From: Tubiluchus corallicola
Lineage: Eukaryota; Priapulida; Priapulimorpha; Priapulimorphida; Tubiluchidae
Direction: 5' to 3'
Assembly (NCBI GenBank): GCA_030141605.1
Contig: JAQGDQ010000039.1
Coordinates: forward strand, 494,001-558,000
DNA length: 64,000 nucleotides
A model generated the notes under the pieces. The model saw nothing but the letters and a program-made list of their open reading frames with translations, searched no databases and was not told where the DNA came from. The position numbers and the translations under genes are program-made. Every line of letters begins with the position of its first letter. Position 1 is the stretch's first letter. Of the stretch, positions 11,501 through 22,967 are shown in pieces.

Positions 11501-14500
11501 TTATACTTATATATATATATTCTAAATTACATTTAGATATTGTTCAACATGTCATCACTTGCATTTTTAGCTATGCAAGAGGAAGTTCTTAAACTAATAT
11601 TACTAGCATTAGAAGATGGATCTGCCTTGTCTCGCAAGGTGTTAGTTTTGTTTGTGGTGCAGCGTTTAGAACCTCACTTCCCACAGGCATCCAAGACTAG
11701 CATAGGACATGTAGTACAACTGCTGTATCGAGCTTCTTGCTTCAGGGTTAGTATATATGATGCAGGTACCATTTACTTGAAAGACTAAACAATTATGATG
11801 AATTAAAACTGAAGGCAAGGGCTGCTTGGAATTGGCTGCAAATTCAGAGGCAGACAAGGAAATTATCGTTTTCAAACACTCATTATATCTGAGTTAAAAT
11901 AACTTAAAGTCAAACTAAATCCACACTATAATGTAAAGTTTTACAACTTTTAAATCCTACTCTCATTGCAAATATTCAATTTATTATATTATAAACTTAC
12001 TACAAAACTTGTTTCTTTTGACTTTTCATCACTTCATTGTTAGTGGTATTAAATTTGAAGAACCTCCATTTTTTGTTGCGCGAGACCAGCAATGTAATGA
12101 GTACAGTCACTATATCACCAAAGATTGCTAAAGAAACATCGGTAACCAAAGATGCTTTCTGTACCTCGTACGTCATTCTTGCTTACTCGCGCCATAGACG
12201 TGAAACATGGTGATCTTTATGACAACGCACACGTTCGAACTTTGCTTGAAAAAGATAAGTTATTTAATTTATAAGTCTTTTTTGTTTAATAATAACTATG
12301 AATTCTTTGTGTAAGCATAATAATGCATTAAGAAAACTCAAATGTATATTGGGTTTATATAGGCATTTAATAACTTTGCTTTATTAATAGAGTTTTGTGC
12401 CCAACTTTTAAATTTTTTTTGTAAAAACCTGTAGAAGTCAGCATATTGTTCAAAATCTTTATTTTATAAATTTTTGAACTTACAGACTTTGTACCTCTAT
12501 ATAAGTTGCACTTATAATAGTTCTGTGTCCTAGTATACTTTATACTTCAGACTTTTTTATACTTGACAGTGGAAAACTCAGGCACGAATACTGGCATTTG
12601 TATTATTACTAAGTACTTATAAAATGATCTCTTACATATTTTTGTGGCTTCTCATGGCATTCTTTACAAACTCTTGAAACGTAAATTTGTTTTAGAATTT
12701 TTGCTCCTTTCGGAATTACAGTCATTATTTTTTGGGGGAAACAGGTATCCAAGCGTGATGGGGACTCGTCACTCATGGAGCTAAAGGAAGATTTCCGAAC
12801 CTATGAATCATTGCGCCGCGAGCACGATGCTCAAATTGTGCAGATAGCCATGGAAGCTGGCCTGCGCATAGCACCGGATCAGTGGTCTTCCCTACTTTAT
12901 GGTGATATTAGTCACAAGTCTCACATGCAATCCATCTATGATAAAGTAAGAAAAAATGTTTGCATTATATGATCCTTTGTAGTCGACTATTTGTTTATTA
13001 TAATCTTGCATGAACTGATTGCAGGAATGATGAAAGTTTGTAAAGCCAACTAGTGCAATCTACGTAAACTAACTAAAATGAATTATGTGTGTAATACGTT
13101 GCTTAGTATATATATATGGTACAATCACAAGTCTTTTGTACAAATGTTTAAGGCAGTTTTTGTAGATATTATTCTGTCATTTTTTGTATTAAAATTGTAC
13201 TCTTTGGATATGTTAGTATTATTGTTAGGAAATACTATGTCGCATAATAGACACAAGTGCACAAAAGAATAGCAAAATGAAGAAGGTGAACTTTGTACTC
13301 CAGATTAATAGGTTTAGTAAAACAAGACACAAATTATTAAATCTAAAAGTTATATTTTATGCGATCATTATTATGAACAGTTACAGACTCCTCAGTCATT
13401 CACTCAGAGCATACAAGAACTTGTTGTTGCCTTGCAAAGAACAGGAGATCCACACAATCTAGCTTCGTTGCGTCCCAACTTAGAGTTCCTTGCTGATATT
13501 GACTGTAGTACAGGTAGTATTACTTTTTACAAAATTACAAATGTTCTTACTGGTCACATTTTGTGGAATTTTGTGGTAAATTCTTTTTTTATCATTGTAG
13601 AAGTTTCAGCTCCGACGTTGAAGTCTCTGAGTCAGGCACTAAAAGCCGTTGCCATTGTCATCGAAGGTCTTTCGCAGTTTGTTCATAAGAATGCCATGAG
13701 AAAGGTTTCAGAAAACCATCACTTGGTTCACAGCAGCAAATATAAGACAAGCATGTGTCGGGATGTTCGCCAGCCGGGCGGGTGCCCTAGAGCCACCAAC
13801 TGCACATTTGCACATTCCGAAGAAGAACTGGACCGGTATTTAATCATAGTGATAGTGATTAATTGCAAATACTGGATAGCTTTTTGATTTTGCTTCAATT
13901 TGTATTTAGTGCAAATTACATTACTGCATTTATATACATTTGCCACTTTTCCTTTGCATAAAGTGATTAAAATTTGCCAATGTAACTAAAACACTAGACT
14001 GATGTTTTTAGCCAAAAGTGTCACCAATTGGGTGGTTGTCTTACGACAAAATTCAGTGAAATTTGACAACGAACAGTAGACTGAAACACTGAATCATCGC
14101 ACTAGTCTTGATTTGTTTGTTAACCAGTTAATTCATTTAATTTTGATGCACTTATCTTTACTGTGTTCACTTATGTCGTAACTTGACTTCTACCAAAAAT
14201 GTTCAACAATGGAGAATTTAATTTTTAATATTGTTATGTAGTATATTTGCCCTTTATACCACAGAATTTGATATTTTATTTTTTACAGTTATCGGAACAA
14301 AAACAAGAAAGGTGCTTTTCCTGGTAAATCTACATTACTGTCCTCTTCTGTGCCCGATTCATCAGCCCTTGCTTGTCACTCTGTTGGTGCAGAAGTGACT
14401 AAGTCAAATGTTACTGCTTCTCCACTACAGTCCAGGTATATTCTGCAATCCAGTGCTCATTGCGTTTAATCATAAAAATGCATGATATACTATGGGATAA

Positions 14501-17500
14501 CTGAGGCTGGGTTATCTTATAGGCTAGTATAGGCTACAGCCTAGGTCCTGTCAAGCTTTGGTAACATTTGGTAAAAAATCTGGTTTTTCGCTATGACTGT
14601 GGAAACGTGGTTATTTGGTTTGTAATAAGTAGTAAAATAGGGATACTGATTTCTATAACTATGTAATAGAGTAATTTTTCTTTAGGTAATTTTATGATTT
14701 TTGTGGTTGTTCTGCAAATAACTTCATGATATCTTTTTTGTTTTAATTAATTTATGGTTCACATTGCAATTTGGCAGTTTCAGAAAAATCAACAACAAAA
14801 AATTAATAAACTAGTCTGTAATGCAAAGTATTGGGTCCTGCCAAACTGTCTGGATATATTATTTAGAATTACCATTTAACGTTGTCATAGAATTCCTTTC
14901 GCGTGTTTTTTATTTAGAATGTCATTTAGCCTTACCATAAAAAATCCCTTTTATAATAAAAATTTAGAATAAAAATTTACTCTGTTATGATGCTGTTATA
15001 TAAAAACTGATTAAAAATTTATTACGTCTTCAACGAGTTTTCGAATGAGACTGGTTTTATGACAAAGCAGATCTGCAAAAGAGATGAGAAAGCGACTAAC
15101 CCGTAAATGCAAAAAGAAAAATTGTGTATTTTTGGTTAATTATATCAATTTTTGTCATTAAGAATAATTTTCTTGTTATGCAGAAGAATATCAGCGGTGA
15201 TTTTTTAAATTTTTTATTTGCTTCCCAAATGTAGCTTTCTTTCTAATTATATAATCCTGATTATTTCATGTCATCCATTACTTCCTTTTTTAGCCTCTCT
15301 TGTCCCTTTTATTTTTCTGCACGATTTGATTCTTAATAATAATAACAGAATTATTACATAATAATATATAATTAGTAATAATATTAATTAATTAGTAATA
15401 GTTAGTAATTCATTTGAGTATAATTTGTCCTTATCATGAGACAAGATAATAAAGAATGCTTAACGTTTTACTATTAGTAATGTTTAATTAATAAATTTTT
15501 CCCAGACAGTTCACACATAAATAACTTTTTTAGGATGCTGCAAGAACCTCAGCTTACACAGACCAACCCCATACAATCACATACCTTACCAGTTACAGCA
15601 AAACCAAGTGTGATCACTGGACCACAGTTAGCTACAGTACAGCAAGCTTCTGGTATAAGACAACCATCTCTACTAACCGAAGGTATATTTCATACAATGT
15701 TATATTTTTTGGCTGCTTTTCAGTAATCCTTGGTTTATGTAATGGATCAAAAGTATTGAGTCAATTACGCTGAGTTATTTGGGTCAATTACCAGCAAATT
15801 TATATACATTTGAATAAAATCGGCCCGTACTAGGCACTTTTGAGTCAAATAGGCGATTGATTCTATTAACCATGAGTCTAATAAACTGCGCCTACTATAG
15901 TGAATACTCTTTCGGTTCTCAGAGCAGTTTACTGAATTGCCTGCATCCCACATGGTTTTTGAAAGCTTTCTGTGTATGTCAGTTTGATGCATCTTACATC
16001 TGTTTGTAATAAAATTTAAAAAAAAATTAAAAAAAGTCTTTTTCACGTTCACACAGGTATTCCAACCAACACAGTTCAAGATTTAAATACAGCCGTGATG
16101 ATGCAACCTTTGGCACCCCGCCCTGCTGCCTATCCTGCCCAGGCATTTTACCCACGAATCTCGCCATACAGGTCTGCATATGCGGCTGCCTTGCCTGCTT
16201 CGATACCTCTCTATGCTTCAGAATCTTTGCACTATCCAGTAAGGGGATACCAAGTAGAAGAAGTTGCTTATCCGATTGCTGGTCAGCCATTAGGTATTGA
16301 TCCAGTACAAAATGCTGCTATCATGAAAAACAAGGTAAAGTGGTAATTGATAAGATATTTTGTGATTATAATTACATAACAAAGGAATGGTTCCTAACCT
16401 ATTGAAGGTAACAGATAATAATAACACGCCAATAAATGCACGAAAGCATTACTAAATTATAAAGCCTAAAAAAATTTTGTTCCTCCACTGGGACTCAAAG
16501 CCAGGCTTTCTGCTTTGCAGTCACTACACCACAATGACTTTTCAAACTTAGAAATTTTCTCTATCAGCTACTAGAGGTCTTTCAAATGGGGTTTTCTCTC
16601 TCTCGTGGAAACAAGTCTCTTTCCTGTTTAGAACAGAAAAAGGAAACTGTGAGGACAGGTCAAGCTAAGGTTGTAGTTAACATGGAACAATTTGTGTTAA
16701 ATAATTTCACAAATGTGTTAATTTTTTGTGCTATTGTCGTGGTTTTTCACTTTCCTTCCACCGTACACAGAAGTACATTTCCTCTCCCATATGTCGTCTG
16801 TTTTAATTTTACAAATAATTGGTGAATAGTCTAATGCTGGATGATGAGACTGGAGTGAGGTGAAGTAAATTGTTCAGGTGAAAAGATTGATCATGTATGC
16901 AAGTTGAGCTGATTAGATAAGGCAACATAAGGTATACATGGTATATTTATGTTACAGCTATGTGTGCTAACAAATTATATAGATCTTCTTTTTCCAGGAA
17001 TGTGGGCCTATATATTTGGGAATCAATAACCCATATAATGTCTAAAATAAAATTTACATTGCATAACTGATCATCTGTGTCATCGTTTATTAAATTACCG
17101 ATAATGGAATAAGTTCAGTAATTCTACATCTTGCTGATCAAGGGAATGCTGTAAATTGTGCCTTGTACAAATAGATTTTAAACTAAAACCCATTGATGAC
17201 CGAGCAGAGGTCTTGGGTTCAACTTCAGACTGAGTCATACCAAAGATTTAAAAAATGGTACCGCTGGTTCTTCGACCAAGCACGCTGGTTATTGAAGTAA
17301 CATGCTGGTAATAGTAATTGGGACCACCTTGAAAATTAATATTGAGTTACTTAGTATTATTAGCATAAATAGCTAGGATGTCTGTTTCAGTTTGTATTTA
17401 GTTTGGTTATGGAAAAGATGCCTTGTTCTAAATTGTCTTTTATGCAATGACGCAGTGTCATAACTTAACATAACTAAACTGGTTTCTTCTTTTTAGCAAA

Positions 17501-20500
17501 TTAATTTGGTGGCTTTGAAACAGAGACGGGAAGAGCTGATTCACCAGCTGAGTCAGTGTCAGCAGCAGTTGAGTGGTCAAGCTTTATTGGAGTCAGGTTC
17601 AGTTCAGCAGGCTGCACACAAACATGATGGTTCTATGCCACAACAACAGCATGTACTGGATGCGTCAGATACAACAGTGCAACAGCGCATGGCTCACTAT
17701 CCAGGCATAAGAGCAGAAGCAGTAGTACCGGAGCTTAAATATAAAACTGCATACGTCAGTGGTGCTAAAGGAGTTGTACCTGCTTACAAAAAGTTTGTAT
17801 ATTTGGACACAATAAGACTCTGATGACAAAAAAATGAACTTAGCCCATATTTGATAGTTCAGAATAAGCCTTTTCACAGTTCCAACAATTGATGATGATC
17901 TTGAATATGTCAAAGGTTAAGTGTACCAGACAACACATTTGTGTACACTTGACAATGCCACCCAGCCCATGCTATTGTAATATTAACAATTTTAACAGCT
18001 AGTTAGAATCATGCCTAGTTTATTTTTTCTTGCTTTCCAAGTAAGATCCTGCTAGTAAATCACAGACTAATCCATAATTAAATAAAGTCCATGTAAAACA
18101 ACTGAAGTTTACTGAGCTGATGCAGTATACAACTTTGCTTTACCCACATATCATGTGAAGGCTGTAGTTAAGACATGTTGCTGTAGTTCATTTAATCTTT
18201 GACCTACAACAACTGCACGTGCGAACAGGGAATGTGTGAAAAGGTTTATTTAAAATACTGTTTTTGCAACAAAAATTTGAGCTGTTCTATTGTCTTTATA
18301 AGGAAATTGCTGAGTTGTCACCGTGCGTGTTAAACGACCAAAGTTAAGCAACATTTGTTTTGTCTGCCACATCACCATTTGTTATTTATTTTGGTTGGAA
18401 ACGTCTGAAGTGTGAATGTGGTTGAGTGACATCTGTCACTTCAGGGACTCAGCTTACAGCAGCATTATTGGTAAAGTAGATCTGGTCTGATGAGGTAGAT
18501 CCAGTCTTGATGAGGCAGATCCAGTCCTGATATAAGCCTACAACCATCAATGTAATAAGTAGGCCCTTCACTTATCTTCTGGGTAGTGTGTTGATATGTA
18601 ACTGTAGGAAGAGGTAAACAATACAGTTGAATTTTAGATTTTAACGAAGTTAACTCTAATGTGGGTTTTGTGACAAACAGGTTATCAGCCTTGTTTTTTA
18701 TCATCATCACTGGGATTGATTATTTTGTTGCTTGATGATGCAAAATCAACTTGCAATGAATTGTTGGCTTGTTTTGTGCATGGACTGATTAACACTAATT
18801 TCAACACCCTGTTGTAATTGCATTGTTATTGTATGCCTCGTATTGTGTCTTATTGTAAAGTTGAATAATAGTATAAATAAACATAACAATTCTGTTTTAA
18901 AAGTACTGTCACTTCTTAACAAATGTATATCTAATACGAGCATTAGTCAAAACATAAATTGTATAAATAAACAAAAGTTTTTAGGTTATACTACTGTGGA
19001 TTACTTAGCACATGAACTATTTTGGACACTTCAGAATGAGAACCATATTCCTGGTTTTAATAACAGTGAAATAGAAATTATGTTACGTAACCTTTTATCA
19101 GCTTAACCTGTTCATGCCGTAAGCTTACTATTATGACTTCAACTGCTAACATCCATGTAAATATCATTATAAGCTCAAGGTATTACTAATTAAATGTATG
19201 ATAATTGCTACTCATAAAAATTATAATGTGAATAAAGATGATATATGTAAGCCTGAATACTGAAGTTATGATTCCAAGTTTGTTGTTTTTTTCGCAGAAG
19301 CCATTTATAGCTGAAGGATCATTTACAACAACAAACCACGAGTTGATGATCAGTAAAGATTACATATTACTGTTTGTTTATTCATCACCACTACTATTTC
19401 TATTCATCGTTAAAGAGTTTGTTAGTTGATAGTGGCAGAAACAAAATGTTTAATTGCTTAAAACACAATTTTAAGTCAGTTGTTCTTTTTTCCTGTAGTT
19501 CAAAAGACGAGTTTATACCATGGAGTGAAACGGCTGTTGTGTCGAGGTTTGGCCCCATTTCTCGTAGCAAAACCCTTACAACACTTGTAAACACTGCTCC
19601 TGTTCAGGTATGAAATAAAAGATTGTGACTTAAAATTAGGTGTTTGTCTTCATAAAGTCAAAGACATTGAGCTGGGTGTGAACAAAATTTAAGACAGTAT
19701 GCATCGTTTGATCAGTAATTGCATAGTATTAAAACTGTTTTCAAAATACTTAAATAATGTAGGCCTATATTTAAAACACAGACATTTGACTGACATTATA
19801 AATATCTGATACATGAATAGATAAATATTAGAAGAAAATAGTCAATTGATAGCAAGTTTGACAGGCAGTATTAAGAAAAAAACTCATGATCTTGATAGTG
19901 TATCAGCTGTTGTGCAACAATTTGATCAATTTGCTTTTTTACACTGTCCCTGTAATGCCCTTTCTTGGTTTAATAAAAAAACCTTATAACTATTTAACTG
20001 AATATTTTCTATAATTTAAAAAAAAGATTACAAGATGGCTGAGTTGTTAACAAGTAACAATTGCTTTAACTTATTGCAGTGTGATGCTCTACAAGGTCAT
20101 CGTGTCACAGTTGCTTCTGCACAGAGCTTGCCTCGTCCTAGTTTAGCATCCATAGGACCTGTCTATATAGGTGAACAAACGGTACCAGGTGAGCAAAACA
20201 ACTGATCGTCTTATATTCTGTCATGCTGTTTTGACAAGCTTAGAAAATTTTGTAGTCCATAAAAAAATGAGAAATTATCTGCGGGTTAGCGACACTGTTC
20301 TGGATTGGTTTGATAGGTTGCTTTCAAGTTTTTGATTAGTTCTGGCATCTCGGTTGGCTATATCTGGCATCCTGCATGATAAAATAACATAGTGTTGGAT
20401 GTGTGCGGACAATATATTACGCTTGCATAATTTCGTAATTAAGTGCAAAAAGATTTCTTTCTGAAGGACAAATATTTATTCTTTGTGCTTCTATGTACCA

Positions 20501-21661
20501 CACAGAATTGTTTTTTATGCAGTTGCAATGGCTAGACCTGACCTTACCACTGTTCCTCAACCAAGTGGCTATTACCAACCTCAGGCAGCATACTTTGAAC
20601 CTGGAAATCTTCCCTATCAGATCTCTACAATCTACATGAAAGTACCCGTGGTGCAAGGTCTACCCGTACAGCAGAATGATTTTCAACTAATAAAAGATGC
20701 GTAAGTTAATGCAACAATATGGATTGACATTATTTAAACATGTCAAAATATTTGCCACAAAATGATTATCTTTTCAATGAGAAGCTGATGTTGTCACTAC
20801 ACACAATGTTGCATTTTTACAAGCACGTTATTTAACAACATGCCGTAAGCTAAATTAATGAACCTTGTAGGCTTGATGTTGTGTATTTAGTTTCTGTTTT
20901 CTGACTTTGTCAATTTAATTTGAGCTGGCATCCCCTACATTATAAAAACTTTCCAGGAGAGTATTGGAGGTTGCCGAGCCACTTCGTAGTCATGAAGCAG
21001 AACAGCAAAAGGTTGGTTATCAAAAAGTAATTATCGGACAATATTAGCTTTAATAACTGCTTAATTTGTTCTTGTGTATACCTTACAGAGATTAATTTTT
21101 TATATTTCTTTAAAAACTGAGTGGAAAATAGGGGTGAGCGTAGAACGTTCGAATTCTGTTCTGAGCATAAGAGTGTATTTAGTTCGAATTCGATTCGAAC
21201 CTAAAATTATAGGTTTGAATAATTCAGCAATTCAACCACATGCATTCTTTATCACTGAAATGTTTGAAACATCGGGCAATTGCCACAATTTAGCTGCGAT
21301 TTCCGTGCACAGTTATTAATGGTTTTACAGCAAAACAAAATTGTGCAATATGCATGATCTTTGTAAGACTGTTTTTTCTAGTGGTTCAAAAACTTGTTCA
21401 AAAATATTTCAAAATCAATTCGGACTCAAAATGCTGAAATTCGATTCAATTCGAATTCGAAGGTTACAAATTCGATTCGATCCAAATTCGCTTTCTGGTA
21501 GAGAATGCTCATCCCTAGTAGAAATTGTGGTACAAACAGACATGTGAATAAGTTAAACTTGTTTCTTGTAGGTTAGTAATGCAGAGCAAGCAGCAGACCA
21601 ACTTGCAAAGGAACTGCAAGCTATTGAGATCGGCATTCAATCTGCAGAACAAGACATTATT
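8407..21661 (+). CDS. RC3H1: Roquin (RC3H family), RING/ROQ/CCCH RNA-decay regulator; 3' end unresolved
   Basis: Roquin proteins bind constitutive-decay stem-loops in mRNA 3' UTRs and recruit CCR4-NOT; they also carry an E3-type RING. Coding exons: 8470-8564, 9195-9433, 10857-11087, 11571-11746, 12745-12945, 13381-13513, 13601-13835, 14289-14435, 15534-15682, 16057-16334, 17497-17754 or 17792, an optional 19298-19352, then 19499-19607, 20080-20188, 20523-20700, 20957-21011 or 21026, and 21572-21661. Phases agree throughout the first eleven. The RING has C14, C17, C33, H35, C38, C41, C50 and D53. The ROQ/HEPN region spans exons 3-7. The CCCH finger is C411-x8-C420-x5-C426-x3-H430. A proline/glutamine-rich tail carries the family motif VSRFGPISR. 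The length of about 900 residues plus an unknown tail compares with about 1130 in vertebrate Roquin-1. Confidence 0.95.
9195..9433 (+). CDS. RC3H1: Roquin exon 2 (RING second half)
   Basis: It completes Gly32 and reads [21 protein letters not shown], the rest of the RING, then the helical linker [14 protein letters not shown]. Donor CCAG|GTAACG, phase 1. Confidence 0.9.
10500..10507. promoter_or_regulatory. CRE-type octamer TGACGTCA in a Roquin intron
   Basis: A perfect palindromic cAMP-response-element core lies within a short GTCATAGACG direct repeat. A motif this short is only suggestive. Confidence 0.2.
10857..11087 (+). CDS. RC3H1: Roquin exon 3 (HEPN/ROQ start)
   Basis: It encodes [32 protein letters not shown] and [16 protein letters not shown], nearly invariant in the family. 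Acceptor TACAG, donor CCAG|GTGAGT, phase 1 to 1. Confidence 0.92.
11571..11746 (+). CDS. RC3H1: Roquin exon 4 (ROQ core)
   Basis: It encodes [26 protein letters not shown] and [19 protein letters not shown], the winged-helix RNA-binding core. Met190 is the counterpart of mouse Met199, the residue changed in the sanroque mutant. Ends in phase 0. Confidence 0.92.
12745..12945 (+). CDS. RC3H1: Roquin exon 5
   Basis: Phase 0-0, 67 codons, with [37 protein letters not shown] and [19 protein letters not shown]: the conserved distal ROQ region. Confidence 0.92.
13381..13513 (+). CDS. RC3H1: Roquin exon 6
   Basis: It encodes [20 protein letters not shown] and [20 protein letters not shown]. This matches the family segment that begins DKLQTPASF. 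Donor ACAG|GTAGTA, phase 1. Confidence 0.88.
13601..13835 (+). CDS. RC3H1: Roquin exon 7 (CCCH zinc finger)
   Basis: It encodes the end of the HEPN helices and the finger [20 protein letters not shown] followed by [10 protein letters not shown]. The spacing C-x8-C-x5-C-x3-H is the Roquin-type CCCH finger. Donor CG|GTATTT, phase 2. Confidence 0.93.
14289..14435 (+). CDS. RC3H1: Roquin exon 8
   Basis: It begins [15 protein letters not shown] just after the CCCH finger and becomes Ser-rich, as expected for the disordered C-terminal half. Phase 2 to 2, acceptor TTTTACAG. Confidence 0.8.
15534..15682 (+). CDS. RC3H1: Roquin exon 9
   Basis: A Gln/Thr/Pro-rich stretch ([20 protein letters not shown]) with acceptor TTTTTTAG and donor GAAG|GTATAT, phase 2 to 1. 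Low complexity, so placement rests on splice sites and phase. Confidence 0.7.
16057..16334 (+). CDS. RC3H1: Roquin exon 10 (Pro/Tyr-rich)
   Basis: It encodes [20 protein letters not shown] and similar Pro/Tyr/Ala-rich sequence, the counterpart of the vertebrate P/Y-rich segment. Phase 1 to 0, donor CAAG|GTAAAG. Confidence 0.8.
16488..16548 (-). repeat. tRNA-derived SINE head
   Basis: On the minus strand GTGGTGTAGTGACTGC resembles a Pol III A box and GGCTTTGAGTCCC a B box. The acceptor stem is not maintained, so this is a SINE or tRNA pseudogene rather than a working tRNA. Confidence 0.4.
17191..17345 (+). repeat. Degraded tRNA-derived SINE (family A)
   Basis: A B-box-like GGGTTCAACTTC precedes TCATACCAAAGATTTAAAAA and TGGTACCGCTGG. 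The same body (TCATACCAAAGGCTTTAAAA ... TGGTACCAGC) follows the tRNA-like head of the SINE at 21991, so the two are copies of one family. Confidence 0.6.
17497..17792 (+). CDS. RC3H1: Roquin exon 11 (coiled-coil-like), donor ambiguous
   Basis: It starts [20 protein letters not shown], like the vertebrate LDELHRRRKEIMAQLEE helix. Two donors are plausible: TAC|GTCAGT after 17754 (phase 0) or AAAAA|GTTTGT after 17792 (phase 2). Only the second joins in frame directly to the exon at 19499. Confidence 0.75.
19298..19352 (+). CDS. RC3H1: Possible Roquin cassette exon
   Basis: A 55-nt candidate exon with a strong acceptor (TTTTTTTCGCAG) and donor ATCA|GTAAAG, open only when entered in phase 0 ([18 protein letters not shown]). 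It leaves in phase 1, which does not fit the strong acceptor at 19498. It fits only the weaker TCAG 21 bases upstream, which would add a short VLFSC-type insert. Confidence 0.4.
19499..19607 (+). CDS. RC3H1: Roquin exon 13 (VSRFG motif)
   Basis: It encodes [20 protein letters not shown] followed by SRSKTL, matching the family motif DDDLIPF...VSRFGAISR. Acceptor TTCCTGTAG, donor CAG|GTATGA, leaving in phase 0. Confidence 0.9.
20080..20188 (+). CDS. RC3H1: Roquin exon 14
   Basis: 109 nt, phase 0 to 1, acceptor TTATTGCAG, donor CCAG|GTGAGC. Encodes [20 protein letters not shown] and a Ser/Gly/Pro-rich continuation. Confidence 0.75.
20523..20700 (+). CDS. RC3H1: Roquin exon 15
   Basis: 178 nt, phase 1 to 2, acceptor TTTTATGCAG, donor GATGC|GTAAGT. 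Encodes Pro/Tyr/Gln-rich sequence including [20 protein letters not shown]. Confidence 0.8.
20957..21026 (+). CDS. RC3H1: Roquin exon 16 (donor ambiguous)
   Basis: It encodes [18 protein letters not shown]. Donors AAG|GTTGGT (exon end 21011) and AAA|GTAATT (exon end 21026) are both in phase 0; the longer form adds VGYQK. Confidence 0.65.
21129..21517. mobile_element. hAT-like MITE, 389 bp
   Basis: Termini TAGGGGTGAGC and GCTCATCCCTA are inverted repeats (10 of 11). Flanks GTGGAAAA and GTAGAAAT agree at 6 of 8 positions, as for a decayed 8-bp hAT target duplication. The interior is rich in TTCGAATTCGAA-type words. It lies in the last resolved Roquin intron and has no transposase. Confidence 0.6.
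21572..21661 (+). CDS. RC3H1: Roquin exon 17 (C-terminal helix)
   Basis: 90 nt, phase 0-0, encoding [20 protein letters not shown] and the counterpart of the vertebrate SSEQLSLELHQVEREIGK helix. The donor ATT|GTAAGT is strong, so at least one more exon should follow. If unspliced, the frame closes at a TGA near 21711. Confidence 0.8.
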
Positions 21662-21990
21662 GTAAGTTTTACATTATTTTGTAATGTTTTTTCTGCATGT
21701 GCAAACTGAAGCCGTCTAGTAAAGTTGATGAAAGAACTGTTTTAGAACCTTTTGTGTGATTCTGCCATGAGTTCATGCTGTCAGAAGTCAAACCCTTGCT
21801 CAGTCAGCTATTTGTTTGCTTGGAATTGCATGCTATTCATATTCTTCATCAGTACTGTGCCATCATCTTCAGTGTAATCAACGCTCAAACTTCTTCACTG
21901 CCATCGTCACCATCACACCTTCATAACCATTATTACAGTTATTATTATACAGAAATCTTTTCATTAGAGTTGTTTGCCATCCTTCACTGC

Positions 21991-22242
21991 AATGACGTAG
22001 TCTAGTGGTAACGCGCCCGCTTCCGGTTAGTTCGATACTGAGGCTGGTCATACCAAAGGCTTTAAAAAAATGGTACCAGCAGTTGCCCAGCCTGGTGTGT
22101 GGTATTTCGGGTAAAAGTTGAATAATAATGTTCTCTGTTATGTAGATGTAGTTTGTTAGTCATAGTCGGCAAAAAAAGCCTCATGGCAGAATTGTGCTGC
22201 CTGTTGAATTTAAAGCCATCTTTAAATAAAGATTATTATTAC

Positions 22243-22276
<34 letters not shown>
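21991..22276 (+). repeat. tRNA-derived SINE, near full length
   Basis: The tRNA-like head has A box TAGTCTAGTGGTAACGC and B-box-like GGTTAGTTCGATAC. A conserved body with TCATACCAAAGGCTTT follows, and then GAATTTAAAGCCATCTTTAA leading into an AATAAAGATTATTATT microsatellite tail (TTA repeats, about 22232-22275). Internal Pol III promoter and simple-repeat tail are hallmark SINE features. Confidence 0.75.
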
Positions 22277-22298
22277 GCAAAAGTTTTATTAATTATTT

Positions 22299-22830
22299 GT
22301 ACTATAACTTTAATGTCCAGATTATTATTAGTAATGCTAACCTACCTTGTTTAAAAGGATAGATTTCAATGTTCAATTAGTATTGGTTGGTACCGTCATT
22401 AAGGGGCAAGAAAAGGGAATTTTGAAGTTTTTTACAACGTTACTGCTAAAAACAGCCCCACAAGCTATAAGAAAGCATGTAAATAATAGGAAATTTCAAG
22501 ACAAATGTTTTAAGCTATATTTATAAAGAGCATTTTTTCTCCTTTAACAATAATCTTGTGTTCTGTACTATAACTTTAATGTCCAGATTATTATTAGTAA
22601 TGCTAACCTACCTTGTTTAAAAGGATAGATTTCAATGTTCAATTAGTATTGGTTGGTACCGTCATTAAGGGGCAAGAAAAGGGAATTTTGAAGTTTTTTA
22701 CAACGTTACTGCTAAAAACAGCCCCACAAGCTATAAGAAAGCATGTAAATAATAGGAAATTTCAAGACAAATGTTTTAAGCTATATTTATAAAGAGCATT
22801 TTTTCTCCTTTAACAATAATCTTGTGTTCT
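22299..22830. repeat. 266-bp perfect tandem duplication
   Basis: The unit at 22299-22564 is repeated immediately at 22565-22830, and I see no difference between copies. It contains no coding sequence. Confidence 0.9.
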
Positions 22831-22967
22831 GATTTTCAAAGTTAGGTTGAAAAATTCAGTTAATTGTGGGTTTGTGTCATGAACACAGACTTTATTAGTT
22901 TATGTCTGTTTTAATAATTATTGCTACGGAACGAGTTTATAATTCCTCACACTATTTAAATGCCCTA

